In this document: in pieces, positions 24,381 through 33,456 of the stretch
Position numbering within the stretch: the first letter of the stretch is position 1
How the letters are laid out: each line of letters starts with the position of its first letter
NCBI RefSeq assembly: GCF_008065115.1
Contig: NZ_CP042913.1
Coordinates: 3,631,658-3,695,657 of the forward strand
Direction: 5' to 3'
DNA: 64,000 nucleotides
Source: Bythopirellula goksoeyrii
Lineage (GTDB): Bacteria > Planctomycetota > Planctomycetia > Pirellulales > Lacipirellulaceae
Translations under genes and position numbers: made by a program
The notes under the pieces: generated by a model
Told to the model about the DNA's origin: nothing
Seen by the model: the letters and a program-made list of their open reading frames with translations, nothing else
Databases searched by the model: none

Positions 24381-25924
24381 GGCAATTCCACTGTTAGCCG
24401 TTCAATTGCGGAAGCTCGCCCGATTTCTACCCCGTCAGCAAGTACGATGAGCCCCTTCCCACGATGGTATCGTTCTCCTGTGCGGTCCCAGAGGATGGTT
24501 AGCGTGTGATCATGGTACTTCACGTTATCGAGGCAAAACCAATCCCAAGTATTCTCCGGAATGAGTGGATCGACCTCTAAGATTCTGTCCGCTCGAGGAA
24601 CAATCCCCAAAAGTCCGGATATGACGAGATCATTGAAGGTGGAGTGATTGTAGAAGCGACTTCTCTCCGCCTTGGGGCCAGTAATTAACCATTGCCCCGT
24701 TTGTTCGTCATAGTACTCACCGATGTATGCCATGCCGTCTTGCTCCTGGGCCTCGGCATATAGCAACAACTGCTCGAAAAAGTCTTGCTTAGTAACAATT
24801 GATTGGGGTTTATTTCGCAACAGATTTGCTAGCCCATTCAAGGTCTGGCTTGTAGCGAAAGGCCAGACGGCACCATCCCACTCGCAGGTGCCTGTGCCGT
24901 GGGTGCGAAATTCGGGATGTCTTCTTTCGGCTGTCGTTATTCCCCAGGGCCCCCGAAATCCCTCCGGATCTTTCAATTGTGACCAAGCTATGGCATGTTC
25001 CGAGTCGGCAAGGTTAAACATCCATGGAATAAAGCCGATGGCTTCTCTGGCTGTGGAGAATTCTCCGCTTTCGAGCAAAACTTTGTAGAATTGCGCCTCA
25101 CTATCCCAGAGTTTCTGATTCAGTTCAGCTGTCAATACTTGAGTTTTCCCTGCGAATTCCTTGCTAAGTTCCATATTGCCCGCTAGTGCTGCTATATGCG
25201 AAATCGCCAAGGCATTGGCAGCCATGTAGCTGTTAATTGTGGGGCGGATATTCTCTTCTCGCCGGCCTCCGCTGATAGATTCCTCCATGCCATCCTTAAC
25301 ATCGTGTTGCCAGAAGAGACCGTCAGGCGTTTGGCGTTCTTCCTCCCAGATTGCGTAATCCGCGACCAAATCGGGAAGAATGTTGATGATGAAACTACGG
25401 TCCAAAGTGACAAGATACCGATCGTACAATGCTGCTGCCGCCCAACTGCTAAACTTATGGAAATGGTCGGCTGGGCCACCGTCTGGGCCGGAACGGAACC
25501 AAAACAGTGTGTACTCATCGAGCAGTCTTTGGCTGCGTAGCCAACGTCCTTCGGCAATTTGATGTCCAAAAGCACATGAAACTGTGTTGTACTCTCCAGC
25601 ATGGCTAACAGGGAGAATAAACTCGGTCAGCACCATTCCCGCCGGAGTCTGTTTGATGTGTTTTCGATAGGTCCACCAGCGAAAATAGTAAGTCTCTTCA
25701 AGCCGCGTGGAGGGACATTCAAACAGAGGTGCTTGATCGACAATCCACTGCCAGGATTCTGAATTAGGAATAAGATTGACTATCTGCTCGCTATCACAGT
25801 CGTTGAACCTCTCAACATATTGACGAAAACCATTTGGCTCTAGGATTGCAGGCTCAGCGCAGATTGAGACTGACATCCATTGCATGGGAAATATCACCGT
25901 AATAACAAGCAACAATTGTTTCAC
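24377..25924 (-). CDS. GH63/MGH1-like (alpha/alpha)6-barrel glycosidase, secreted
   Basis: After a signal peptide (MKQLLLVITVIFPMQWMSVS) the protein has the pattern of MGH1-like/GH63-like barrels: FGHQIAEGRWLR, then FHKFSSWAAAALYDRYLV, DGLFWQHDVKDGMEESISGG, RPTINSYMAANALAI, TCEWDGAVWPFATSQTLNGL and the C-terminal STFNDLVISGLLG...RADRILEVDPLIP. Candidate catalytic acids are in DGMEE and CEWDG. Family members act on glucosides, mannosides and other alpha-linked sugars, so the substrate is not assigned. It is first in a two-gene operon with the GH95 that follows (four-base overlap), so the two enzymes probably act on the same glycan. Confidence 0.75.
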   Translation of the reverse strand: MKQLLLVITVIFPMQWMSVSICAEPAILEPNGFRQYVERFNDCDSEQIVNLIPNSESWQWIVDQAPLFECPSTRLEETYYFRWWTYRKHIKQTPAGMVLTEFILPVSHAGEYNTVSCAFGHQIAEGRWLRSQRLLDEYTLFWFRSGPDGGPADHFHKFSSWAAAALYDRYLVTLDRSFIINILPDLVADYAIWEEERQTPDGLFWQHDVKDGMEESISGGRREENIRPTINSYMAANALAISHIAALAGNMELSKEFAGKTQVLTAELNQKLWDSEAQFYKVLLESGEFSTAREAIGFIPWMFNLADSEHAIAWSQLKDPEGFRGPWGITTAERRHPEFRTHGTGTCEWDGAVWPFATSQTLNGLANLLRNKPQSIVTKQDFFEQLLLYAEAQEQDGMAYIGEYYDEQTGQWLITGPKAERSRFYNHSTFNDLVISGLLGIVPRADRILEVDPLIPENTWDWFCLDNVKYHDHTLTILWDRTGERYHRGKGLIVLADGVEIGRASAIERLTVELP

Positions 25925-26156
25925 AGTTTGCTCTCGGTAATCCTAGATGAGACAGCTTTGTCGAGTGAAAAATCGCAAATCACCGAATTAGACAGTGAAG
26001 CGTCAACGTTAGATTCATACTAGCTCTGGAAAGGGAATCGAACAAGCTGCTTTCAATTGAGTGGAACCAGAAACGAAACTAACGTAGAATCATTATTGCA
26101 GGCAGTAGTCCATTTTCTGCAAATAAAGTCTTTTTAACTCACGGTGATATCCCACA
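25925..26156. promoter_or_regulatory. Divergent intergenic region (GH63-like / GH127)
   Basis: These 232 bases separate divergent starts at 25924 (minus) and 26157 (plus) and must contain both promoters. I find no strong palindrome, -24/-12 element or clear -35/-10 pair. A shared regulator for the two transcripts is plausible but not shown. Confidence 0.5.
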
Positions 26157-28196
26157 ATGCTTAGACCTTCATTTGTTCTTTTGGGGTTCGTCAGGTTGAC
26201 TCTCGTCGGCATGATATCTCTCGAAATGAACTTACTCACTGCGGCGGACATTGTTGACACGTCAAACAGCAAATTCACCGTCACAAGTCCGGTCGGTCTC
26301 GACGAAGTTCATTGGACCGAAGGGTTTTGGGCAGACCGAATGAATGTATGCCGAGAAAAGTCTATCCCGGCGATGTGGGAACTGATGAAAGGGCATGAGT
26401 ACAAACCATTTCTAGAGCATTTCCTCATTGCGGCTGGCCTGGCTGATGGAGATCATCACGGAGCAAAATGGAATGATGGCGACTTCTACAAATGGCTTGA
26501 AGCTGCCATAGCAACGGTAGCGGTGACGGATGATTCGCAATTGAGGGATGCAATCAATCAATCCATCGAGGCGATTGGACTGGCGCAACGTCCTGACGGT
26601 TATATTCACACTCCGGTACTCATTGCTCAACGCAACGGTGACACAAACGCGAAGCCGTTCCAAGATCGACATGCTTTTGAAATGTATAACATGGGTCACC
26701 TGATGACGACGGGATGCATCCACTATCGAGTAACCGGTGAGACTACCCTTCTCGATATCTCCAAGAAAGCAGCGGACTATCTGATTGAGACTTTTCGCAA
26801 TCCCACCCCCGAACAGGCCCGCAATTCTATCTGTCCATCTCATTACATGGGTGCTGTGGAGCTTTATCGCACGACTGGCGAGGCTCGCTATTTGGATTTG
26901 GCAAAGAACTTTCTGGCAATGCGAAATCTTGTAACTGACGGGGGTGACGATAATCAAGATCGTATTCCGTTTGTCGAACAGCGAGAAGCAGTGGGACATG
27001 CTGTAAGGGCCAATTACCTCTACGCTGGTGCGGCTGACCTGTACGCGGAGACAGGTGAATCAGATCTCCTGGAACCTCTAGAGGCGGCCTGGAACAACAT
27101 GGTCTCCAAGAAAATGTATATAACGGGAGCTTGCGGGGCTCTTTACGATGGCGCCTCTCCGGATGGTTCAGCTGATCAGCAGCATATTACACGCGTACAT
27201 CAGTCGTACGGACGAAACTATCAGTTGCCCAATACCACCTCGCACAACGAGACATGTGCGAATATCGCCAATCTTATGTGGTCGTGGCGAATGTTTCAGC
27301 TAACCGGTGATGCCAAATACGTCGATGTCCTGGAGCTGGCTCTATACAACAGCATCCTGAGTGGTGTGAGTCTGAGCGGCACAGAGTATTTCTACGTCAA
27401 TCCGATGCGAGTCGTTGATCCTTTGCCGACAAGTTTGAGATATCCTCGGACACGCCAGCCCTTTTTTGTTTCCTTTTGTTGCCCCCCCAACCTATTGCGC
27501 ACCATTGCTGAGATCAGCGGATACGCCTACAGCAAGAGTGAAAATACTTTTTGGCTCAATCTGTATGGTGCCAACACGGTTTCCATGGAGTTCCTTGGAG
27601 AACCGTTAACAATTTCACAGCAGACTGCCTATCCTTGGAACGGAATTGTCCAATTGCAAATTGAAGCTTGTCCCAAGCAGGAATTCGCGATTAATCTGCG
27701 GATACCAGAGTGGGCGGACGGGGCTACTGTCGCTGTCAATGACGAACAGCTAGAAACATTGAGCATAGTAAAAGGCTTTTGCCAAATCCGCCGCAGATGG
27801 AAAATAGGTGACCGCGTCGAACTCAACCTACCCATGCAGGCAAAGTTAATGAGAGCAAATCCGCTAGTTGAAGAAACCACGAATCAGGTAGCCGTTCAGC
27901 GAGGTCCGATCGTATATTGTTTGGAATCAGTCGATTTACCAAGCGGCGTAAACATTGAGGATGTGATTATCCCTCAAGACATCCAGCTTCAAGAACGCTA
28001 TGATGCAGATTTCCTTCAGGGTATCACATTGATCGAAGGAACGGCACTAGTCTCAAGTACCCCCGAATGGGGTGAAAAGCTATATCGTGAAGCGGGTAAA
28101 CGTACTACCAAAGAGTTCGAACTTCGTTTAATTCCGTACTATGCTTGGGCAAATCGCGGGCAATCAGAAATGTCGGTTTGGCTACCTGTGCGGTAG
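26157..28196 (+). CDS. GH127 family beta-L-arabinofuranosidase-type enzyme, secreted
   Basis: The 679-residue protein has an N-terminal hydrophobic signal, then the (alpha/alpha)6 barrel of GH127 (SKFTVTSPVGLDEVHW start, YLYAGAADLY, YNSILSGVS). The zinc/cysteine catalytic set of HypBA1 is present: Glu365 and Cys367 in HNETCANIANLMW, and Cys441 (nucleophile) and Cys442 in SFCCPPNLLR. GH127 enzymes release beta-L-arabinofuranose. A Bacteroides member instead removes aceric acid from rhamnogalacturonan II, so the exact sugar is open. The gene stands alone on the plus strand, diverging from the GH63-like/GH95 operon and meeting the DUF6298 gene tail-to-tail with a 23-base gap. Confidence 0.92.
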   Translation: MLRPSFVLLGFVRLTLVGMISLEMNLLTAADIVDTSNSKFTVTSPVGLDEVHWTEGFWADRMNVCREKSIPAMWELMKGHEYKPFLEHFLIAAGLADGDHHGAKWNDGDFYKWLEAAIATVAVTDDSQLRDAINQSIEAIGLAQRPDGYIHTPVLIAQRNGDTNAKPFQDRHAFEMYNMGHLMTTGCIHYRVTGETTLLDISKKAADYLIETFRNPTPEQARNSICPSHYMGAVELYRTTGEARYLDLAKNFLAMRNLVTDGGDDNQDRIPFVEQREAVGHAVRANYLYAGAADLYAETGESDLLEPLEAAWNNMVSKKMYITGACGALYDGASPDGSADQQHITRVHQSYGRNYQLPNTTSHNETCANIANLMWSWRMFQLTGDAKYVDVLELALYNSILSGVSLSGTEYFYVNPMRVVDPLPTSLRYPRTRQPFFVSFCCPPNLLRTIAEISGYAYSKSENTFWLNLYGANTVSMEFLGEPLTISQQTAYPWNGIVQLQIEACPKQEFAINLRIPEWADGATVAVNDEQLETLSIVKGFCQIRRRWKIGDRVELNLPMQAKLMRANPLVEETTNQVAVQRGPIVYCLESVDLPSGVNIEDVIIPQDIQLQERYDADFLQGITLIEGTALVSSTPEWGEKLYREAGKRTTKEFELRLIPYYAWANRGQSEMSVWLPVR

Positions 28197-28219
28197 AGCA
28201 GCGCGGTCGATGGGTTTCT

Positions 28220-31200
28220 CTATGGTTTAACCTCTGAAATCCAGATTGCTTTAGATTTCGGTGACAGCTCTAAATGTTTCTCGGATCGAATCTCGGTATC
28301 TTCAACTATTTCTCCGGTTTCAGTATCGATCCATCGCAATCGTAGAGTTTTAGCATTGGTTGCAAAGTCTATCGCAAGCTCATCTGATGAAGTTTCTGTG
28401 TAGACCAGAAGATCGCCATCTTGGGACGCCATGGACCACTGGCCGTTGCCCTTCACTACATTGTCAACCGGAAGCATTCGTGGTGCTTCGCGGGCTAATT
28501 CCGGTGGCAGGCTCACATTCGGCAATGAACCTCCTCCCATTACGACTGCCCATCCCGCGTTAGGACTTCGGCAAACGAGATCAGCATTGTACAGAACTAC
28601 TTTCTCCGGATAGATGCTGCGGTATTCGCTTACTGCCTTTACGATCGAGTCGAAAGAGGAGGCCTGTGGTCTCATTTGCCGCATATGTTGACGTGGTGCT
28701 AGATACTTCCCCCCTTCAGGCGCGTACAGTTTGAAATCCTTATCGTATGTCCAGTAGCGGATATCGATGATGTCAACATGAGGTCCTCGCTCTGGATCTG
28801 CCAGAATCACATCTTGTACATCTTTCGTGCAGCTAAGTCCGAGAAGTATTTTGTTACCAGTCTCTTGTTCCCACTCGACGATTGTGTCGATCCAAAACTG
28901 AACGAACTCCAAGGGTCCAGTGAATTCGGCACTTGTCATCTGAATGACATTGGAGCGATCTTTAAACGCATCTAAACATTGGCGAATGTACCGTCGGTGT
29001 AGCTCGCGGAGATTGGGATTGGCAACATCATAGAAGTGTTGAGCCATGAAAAGACGTTTGTCGCCAATATAAGGAGGTGGCTCAGGGAGGCCCGTCTCAT
29101 TGATATTGTTCGCCGGCCTCCAGGGACAATCGGCCCAGTGCGCACCCGCTTCCAGGATGTTATGCTGAAAGTAGTTTTGATGAACGAGTACCAGTCCATT
29201 TTCTTCACATTGCTGTGCAAAGGCTTTGAGGCGGTGCCAATACCAGGGATTCTCCTTGGTCAGATCGTATTTACTCAATCCATCCCAAGCTAATCCCTGC
29301 CCGCTTCTTGCGAATGGCTGTTCGTAAAATGGTGGAGCAACCGCTCCGTCGGCCCGTCTCACCATTAAATGGTCATCGCGCCGGCGGTCGTACCATAAAC
29401 CGTAGTGATGTTCATAAACTGCTGTGCTCTTAGCAACCATATCCTCTACCACGTCTTGAATATCTTCCGTGAGGCCGACACCTTCTCTGCCAGGGACAAA
29501 CCGAGAGATATTATGACCAAAACTTTCAGCTTCTTCAGGGTGAAGTTTGCCTCTCCACCAGGTGGGCGTGAGGCGTTTCCCGGTTATCAGTTGGCCGTTT
29601 GCAACGAGCCAACCATTCTCAACGGATACTTCCTTTTCAGACGCTACTTTTTGCAAGGCTTCTTGATTCGGAAGATTCTCAAGATCAACCGCATCATTGA
29701 GTTCGCCGGCCTCAAATTTAACTGCCAGCTCTTCTGTCGCCCGCGCGATGTTGTCCTCAATCAAATCCACAAGTTGTTTGGCTGGGAGCTCCGATTGCTC
29801 AAGAAAATGCGCTGCCTCTTGATAGCTTGGGTTGGTGGCAGCAATTGGCTTACCCAATATCAGATCGAGGCGAGCCGCCGCACTTTCATCCAAACGCTGT
29901 CTTAACTGTGCCTGATACAAGCTCTGCGGCTTTACGAAATCACTCGAACTCTCGAAAACTCCATCTCCGGCAGGAGTCGCCCACGCACCTATTGTCCAAT
30001 TGTTCGCATCAGGTGGACGAAAGCAGCGGACGTTTGCTGCTCGACACTGCCAAAGGAGGCAATTCGCGGCGGCCCAACCCGTACCAGGCGGATCGTTCCA
30101 GCGATTCTGTAGTTGCAGATCGCTTCCATCGATTCGAACATTATCATAGAGAACTCCCGAGGCCCAACTCTCGATGGGACCGCTTTCTCCGAGAGCACGA
30201 TCGGCATGACACTGAACAAATGCATTCGGGCCAGGAGCACAATGCCCCACTGAGAAATCGTGTCGTCCCGATTCTGACCAACACCGATTGAACAAGGTCA
30301 ATTGGCCCAGAGTGAAAAAAGTATGCCGCCGATAGCCACCAATTTCTGAGATGGGAGCAAGGGAAATGCAGTCTTCCACAGTGATCGATTTCGTATTGCG
30401 GCCTAGCGAGACGGCTCCCCCGGCAAAGTGTTCAAAAGTTGTCCGTCGTACCCATGCATTTTGCACGTTGTCCATCGTGATGCCAAACCACGAATGGTCT
30501 TCATCCTTAGGATTGTCCTCGGAATAACTCGACTGAAGGCAAACGTCTTCGATGCCTACGTGCTGGAGTCGCCCAGGCCAGTCGTAGATATGTACGGTGC
30601 CCCCACCAAAGTGTTTTTCCAGCGCCGTAGTTATGGGAGCGTCAACAGTTATAGAATCCTCATCAACTTGGGTTATCTTTCGATCCCAATAAATATCTCT
30701 CGAACCAGGCTTCCAACCTATCCCCTCCGCTCTTCCTCCAACTTCCTGAATCCACTCTGCTGTGCTGGGACGAGTAATCAACACAGAATCCCCGACCGCA
30801 AATGAATCAGCGGATCCGACGTTGAATATATATGCGCCCACATTGACATAGTCGTCTCTGATTTCCTGAATACCGGGCTCATCTTGGATCGTACGGTCAT
30901 CTACTCCCATAACCTTGATCAGTGCCCGTCGATCCTGTCCAGTAGCTAGAACGGTAGTCCCACCTTTGTTGGCGCCGGATCCTTGGAGTACAACTCCGGA
31001 AGTCCTGATTAGGATCTGTCCGGCGACTTGGAACTCCCCCGGTGCAAGCCCCACGGCACCGCGATAGCCATCACTGTCTTTTGGCAAGTCAGCTACATAA
31101 TCTATTGCTGTCTGGATTCGTTCTCCATCATCGCCATCTGCCGGTTTCACAACGACCCGAACGGTAACTTGCGGAATATCACTGGAAGCCATGTCGTAGC

Positions 31201-31396
31201 CACAGTAAGAAAAATCGGGTATCGCATTTCCTTGCTCATCCTGCGCGTAGTTCAACTTGCCGTTGTCATCTGGCCTCACTGATGGCTGAGCAGAAGTAAA
31301 TGCCAAAGAAACCACTAAACACAATACGCAAGTCAGACAGAGTTTTCCAAAAGTCCTGAAAACCAACATCATAAGAGCTTGCAGATATCGTTGCAC
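28220..31396 (-). CDS. Secreted beta-helix plus DUF6298 protein (1058 aa)
   Basis: The N-terminus is a signal peptide (residues 1-36). Residues about 75-500 look like a right-handed beta-helix of the pectate-lyase type (IQTAIDYVADLP, GVVLQGSGANKGGTTV, VRRTTFEHFAGGAVSLG, RCWSESGRHDFSVGHC). Residues about 590 to the end match DUF6298 as I know it (LWYDRRRDDH, PPFYEQPFARSGQGLAWDG, VHQNYFQHNILEAGAHW), likely a TIM-barrel glycosidase-like domain. A hydrolase or lyase acting on an uncommon pectic linkage is inferred from the fold and neighbours; no activity is established. It is the last gene of the eleven-gene run, 37 bases after the transporter. Confidence 0.8.
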   Translation of the reverse strand: MQRYLQALMMLVFRTFGKLCLTCVLCLVVSLAFTSAQPSVRPDDNGKLNYAQDEQGNAIPDFSYCGYDMASSDIPQVTVRVVVKPADGDDGERIQTAIDYVADLPKDSDGYRGAVGLAPGEFQVAGQILIRTSGVVLQGSGANKGGTTVLATGQDRRALIKVMGVDDRTIQDEPGIQEIRDDYVNVGAYIFNVGSADSFAVGDSVLITRPSTAEWIQEVGGRAEGIGWKPGSRDIYWDRKITQVDEDSITVDAPITTALEKHFGGGTVHIYDWPGRLQHVGIEDVCLQSSYSEDNPKDEDHSWFGITMDNVQNAWVRRTTFEHFAGGAVSLGRNTKSITVEDCISLAPISEIGGYRRHTFFTLGQLTLFNRCWSESGRHDFSVGHCAPGPNAFVQCHADRALGESGPIESWASGVLYDNVRIDGSDLQLQNRWNDPPGTGWAAANCLLWQCRAANVRCFRPPDANNWTIGAWATPAGDGVFESSSDFVKPQSLYQAQLRQRLDESAAARLDLILGKPIAATNPSYQEAAHFLEQSELPAKQLVDLIEDNIARATEELAVKFEAGELNDAVDLENLPNQEALQKVASEKEVSVENGWLVANGQLITGKRLTPTWWRGKLHPEEAESFGHNISRFVPGREGVGLTEDIQDVVEDMVAKSTAVYEHHYGLWYDRRRDDHLMVRRADGAVAPPFYEQPFARSGQGLAWDGLSKYDLTKENPWYWHRLKAFAQQCEENGLVLVHQNYFQHNILEAGAHWADCPWRPANNINETGLPEPPPYIGDKRLFMAQHFYDVANPNLRELHRRYIRQCLDAFKDRSNVIQMTSAEFTGPLEFVQFWIDTIVEWEQETGNKILLGLSCTKDVQDVILADPERGPHVDIIDIRYWTYDKDFKLYAPEGGKYLAPRQHMRQMRPQASSFDSIVKAVSEYRSIYPEKVVLYNADLVCRSPNAGWAVVMGGGSLPNVSLPPELAREAPRMLPVDNVVKGNGQWSMASQDGDLLVYTETSSDELAIDFATNAKTLRLRWIDTETGEIVEDTEIRSEKHLELSPKSKAIWISEVKP

Positions 31397-31433
31397 TGGA
31401 ATGTCCTCTGAAGTAATAAATTGGGTTATGAAA

Positions 31434-32750
31434 TCAATCGGAATTTGATGCTTTCGACTCGTTGTGACGGCGGATCTGGTTGGCTAGGAGCGATCCTGAG
31501 ATATTCATCCATGGACTGAACACTGCCGCTGCCAAGCCGACTGTACCCAACTTTCCCATCAAGCCTGCCAATCCAGAAGCCATCCCGCCGTTTTGCATTC
31601 CGACTTCAAAACCTACGGTAATTGCCGACTTCTTGTCGAGTCCTGCGAGGCGACTCATCAAATAGCCAAGTGTATAGCCGGAAAAATTATGAATAACAGC
31701 CGCGAGGAAAAGAGCCATACCAGCTACCAGTAAATTGTCTCTTCCGGCTGCTGTAGTGACCGCGGTAAAGAAAACGATTCCGAACATAGAAATAACATGC
31801 ATGTTGCGATCAATCCAAGGTAACCGACTCGCGATAAAGTGATAAGCTAATGCAAAGGTCACTGCTCCGCTGAAAATAACGAGTGCTTCTAAAGCAGCAG
31901 GCGACAGAGGAAGAACATAAGCGTCCTTTATGAGCCAGCTATTTATTACCAATAGGATACAAACCACCCCGCAGATCATTCCAGTAGCGACTACTATCTT
32001 TCTCATCGGGAGAGTCGCGTGTTTCAAGTAGTCTTGCAGCAGGGCAGCGCCAATTGGCACGAGCACAATTTTGACGATCTGCCCCAGCATTGCCAAGGAA
32101 TCAATTTCTACGAACTCTCCGGCAAGTCGTTGCATCCAAAAGGTTGTCGCTAGGGGGGCAAGCAATGTGGCTACTGCCGTGAGCGTGATCGAGAGTGCTA
32201 AGTTTGCGCCAGCAAGATAACACATCACGTTTGATGCTAGACCACTGGAACATGAGCCAATAAGCACTACCCCTGCTGCTATTTCTGGAGGAAACGCAAA
32301 AAACTTGGCCAAGGCGTAGCCCATCAACGGCATAATAAGAAATTGCAGTCCCACGCCTATAAAGACCGGGTATGGCATTTTCGCCACACCTGCGAAGTCC
32401 CTGAAGCCCATTTTTGTTCCCATGCCAAACATTACCAGTTGGACGATAACCAAAATCACCCATTTATTTTGCAAGTCGATTTCTGGTATCTGAAACAGCT
32501 TAAGATCAAAGGGGCCCAAGTGAAGGAAGTGGGTTGGATAGATTAATGCTGAGACTACGGCTGCCAAGATCCACAGTGTGAATCGATAGCCGGAATAGTT
32601 TGGAAACGCACCGAGGCCGAGAGCAGTTGCTACAGAAGCAACCACTGCCGCCGGTTGCCAAAGTTGGGCAGAGGAGAAAAATACTCCCAGCAAACATAAG
32701 ATAAGAGCCAAGCCTGCAACTACTAAGCAGAGTTTATACGCAATTGACAT
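31434..32750 (-). CDS. BASS/SBF-family (bile acid:sodium symporter-like) transporter
   Basis: About ten to twelve hydrophobic helices are visible over 438 residues. The two crossover motifs of the family are recognisable: GSCSSGLASNVMCYLAGANL near the middle and EVGMQNGGMASGLAG near the C-terminus. BASS proteins are sodium-coupled carriers of organic anions (bile acids, pyruvate, 2-keto acids, pantoate-type compounds). Because it lies nine bases after the racemase-like gene, in a run with an RLP and a sugar-acid kinase, it probably imports or exports a sugar acid or an intermediate. The cargo is not visible from sequence. Confidence 0.87.
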   Translation of the reverse strand: MSIAYKLCLVVAGLALILCLLGVFFSSAQLWQPAAVVASVATALGLGAFPNYSGYRFTLWILAAVVSALIYPTHFLHLGPFDLKLFQIPEIDLQNKWVILVIVQLVMFGMGTKMGFRDFAGVAKMPYPVFIGVGLQFLIMPLMGYALAKFFAFPPEIAAGVVLIGSCSSGLASNVMCYLAGANLALSITLTAVATLLAPLATTFWMQRLAGEFVEIDSLAMLGQIVKIVLVPIGAALLQDYLKHATLPMRKIVVATGMICGVVCILLVINSWLIKDAYVLPLSPAALEALVIFSGAVTFALAYHFIASRLPWIDRNMHVISMFGIVFFTAVTTAAGRDNLLVAGMALFLAAVIHNFSGYTLGYLMSRLAGLDKKSAITVGFEVGMQNGGMASGLAGLMGKLGTVGLAAAVFSPWMNISGSLLANQIRRHNESKASNSD

Positions 32751-32759
32751 ACTAGGCGT

Positions 32760-33419
32760 TTATAACACACTTGCGAGATAGTCTACAGCCAAAGAAGGAC
32801 TCGACAGAATAGGAATACTGACAGCGCCAGCCTCCAACTGGCTTGCCACTCTGGCCATGGAAGCTTGGGCCAGGACAATGACGTCGACCTTCGGAGCAAG
32901 CCTCTCAATAGCATCCTTCACGGCGAGATCATGCTTCTCAAGGTCTCCGATGAGAAATGCGTCGAAAGCACCGCTGCACAACTCTGTTTCAATACTGATC
33001 TCCTTCCCAACCTTCTCTGCTTGGCGTCGGATGAGATCAGCAGTTGGCGTCAAGGTAGTAACTAAGGTTGCTACCACGCCAATCTTGGCACCTAGTTTGA
33101 CTGCCTCTTCCGCCAAGGGTTGATCGACACGCAAAATTGGCTTGTGGAGCCGAGACTGGGCAGCATCCACCGCAGGGCCTATCGAAGAACAAGTCACCAT
33201 AATGTAGTCGGCGATCGTGTCTTCAGCGGCGGTGAGATGATGTAGTACTCGCTCCAAAGTATCGGCAGTCAATTCTCCATCCGCAATCACATCTCGAATC
33301 AAAGTCGAATCCGCTATATGAACTAAATCCACATCAAGTTTCTTCTCTTTACACAACTGTTCAAAAACAGGTTCCAGAGATGATGAAGTGTGAACCAAAG
33401 CTAATGTTTTACGATTCAT
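32760..33419 (-). CDS. Asp/Glu/hydantoin racemase superfamily protein
   Basis: The ATG at 33419 (MNRKTLALVHTSSSL) is preferred over the start at 33455. The fold is that of the two-cysteine racemases. The first catalytic Cys is present (MVTCSSIGPAVDAA), but the position of the second holds AQASMARV with no Cys. Family members with one Cys include racemases using another second base, maleate isomerase-like and decarboxylase-like proteins. A role in handling a sugar-acid intermediate is suggested by the adjacent kinase (37 bases upstream) and transporter (9 bases downstream). No function should be taken as certain. Confidence 0.75.
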   Translation of the reverse strand: MNRKTLALVHTSSSLEPVFEQLCKEKKLDVDLVHIADSTLIRDVIADGELTADTLERVLHHLTAAEDTIADYIMVTCSSIGPAVDAAQSRLHKPILRVDQPLAEEAVKLGAKIGVVATLVTTLTPTADLIRRQAEKVGKEISIETELCSGAFDAFLIGDLEKHDLAVKDAIERLAPKVDVIVLAQASMARVASQLEAGAVSIPILSSPSLAVDYLASVL

Positions 33420-33456
33420 GTTTTTATCTAATCTCGATCGTTGGGATCGATACAAC

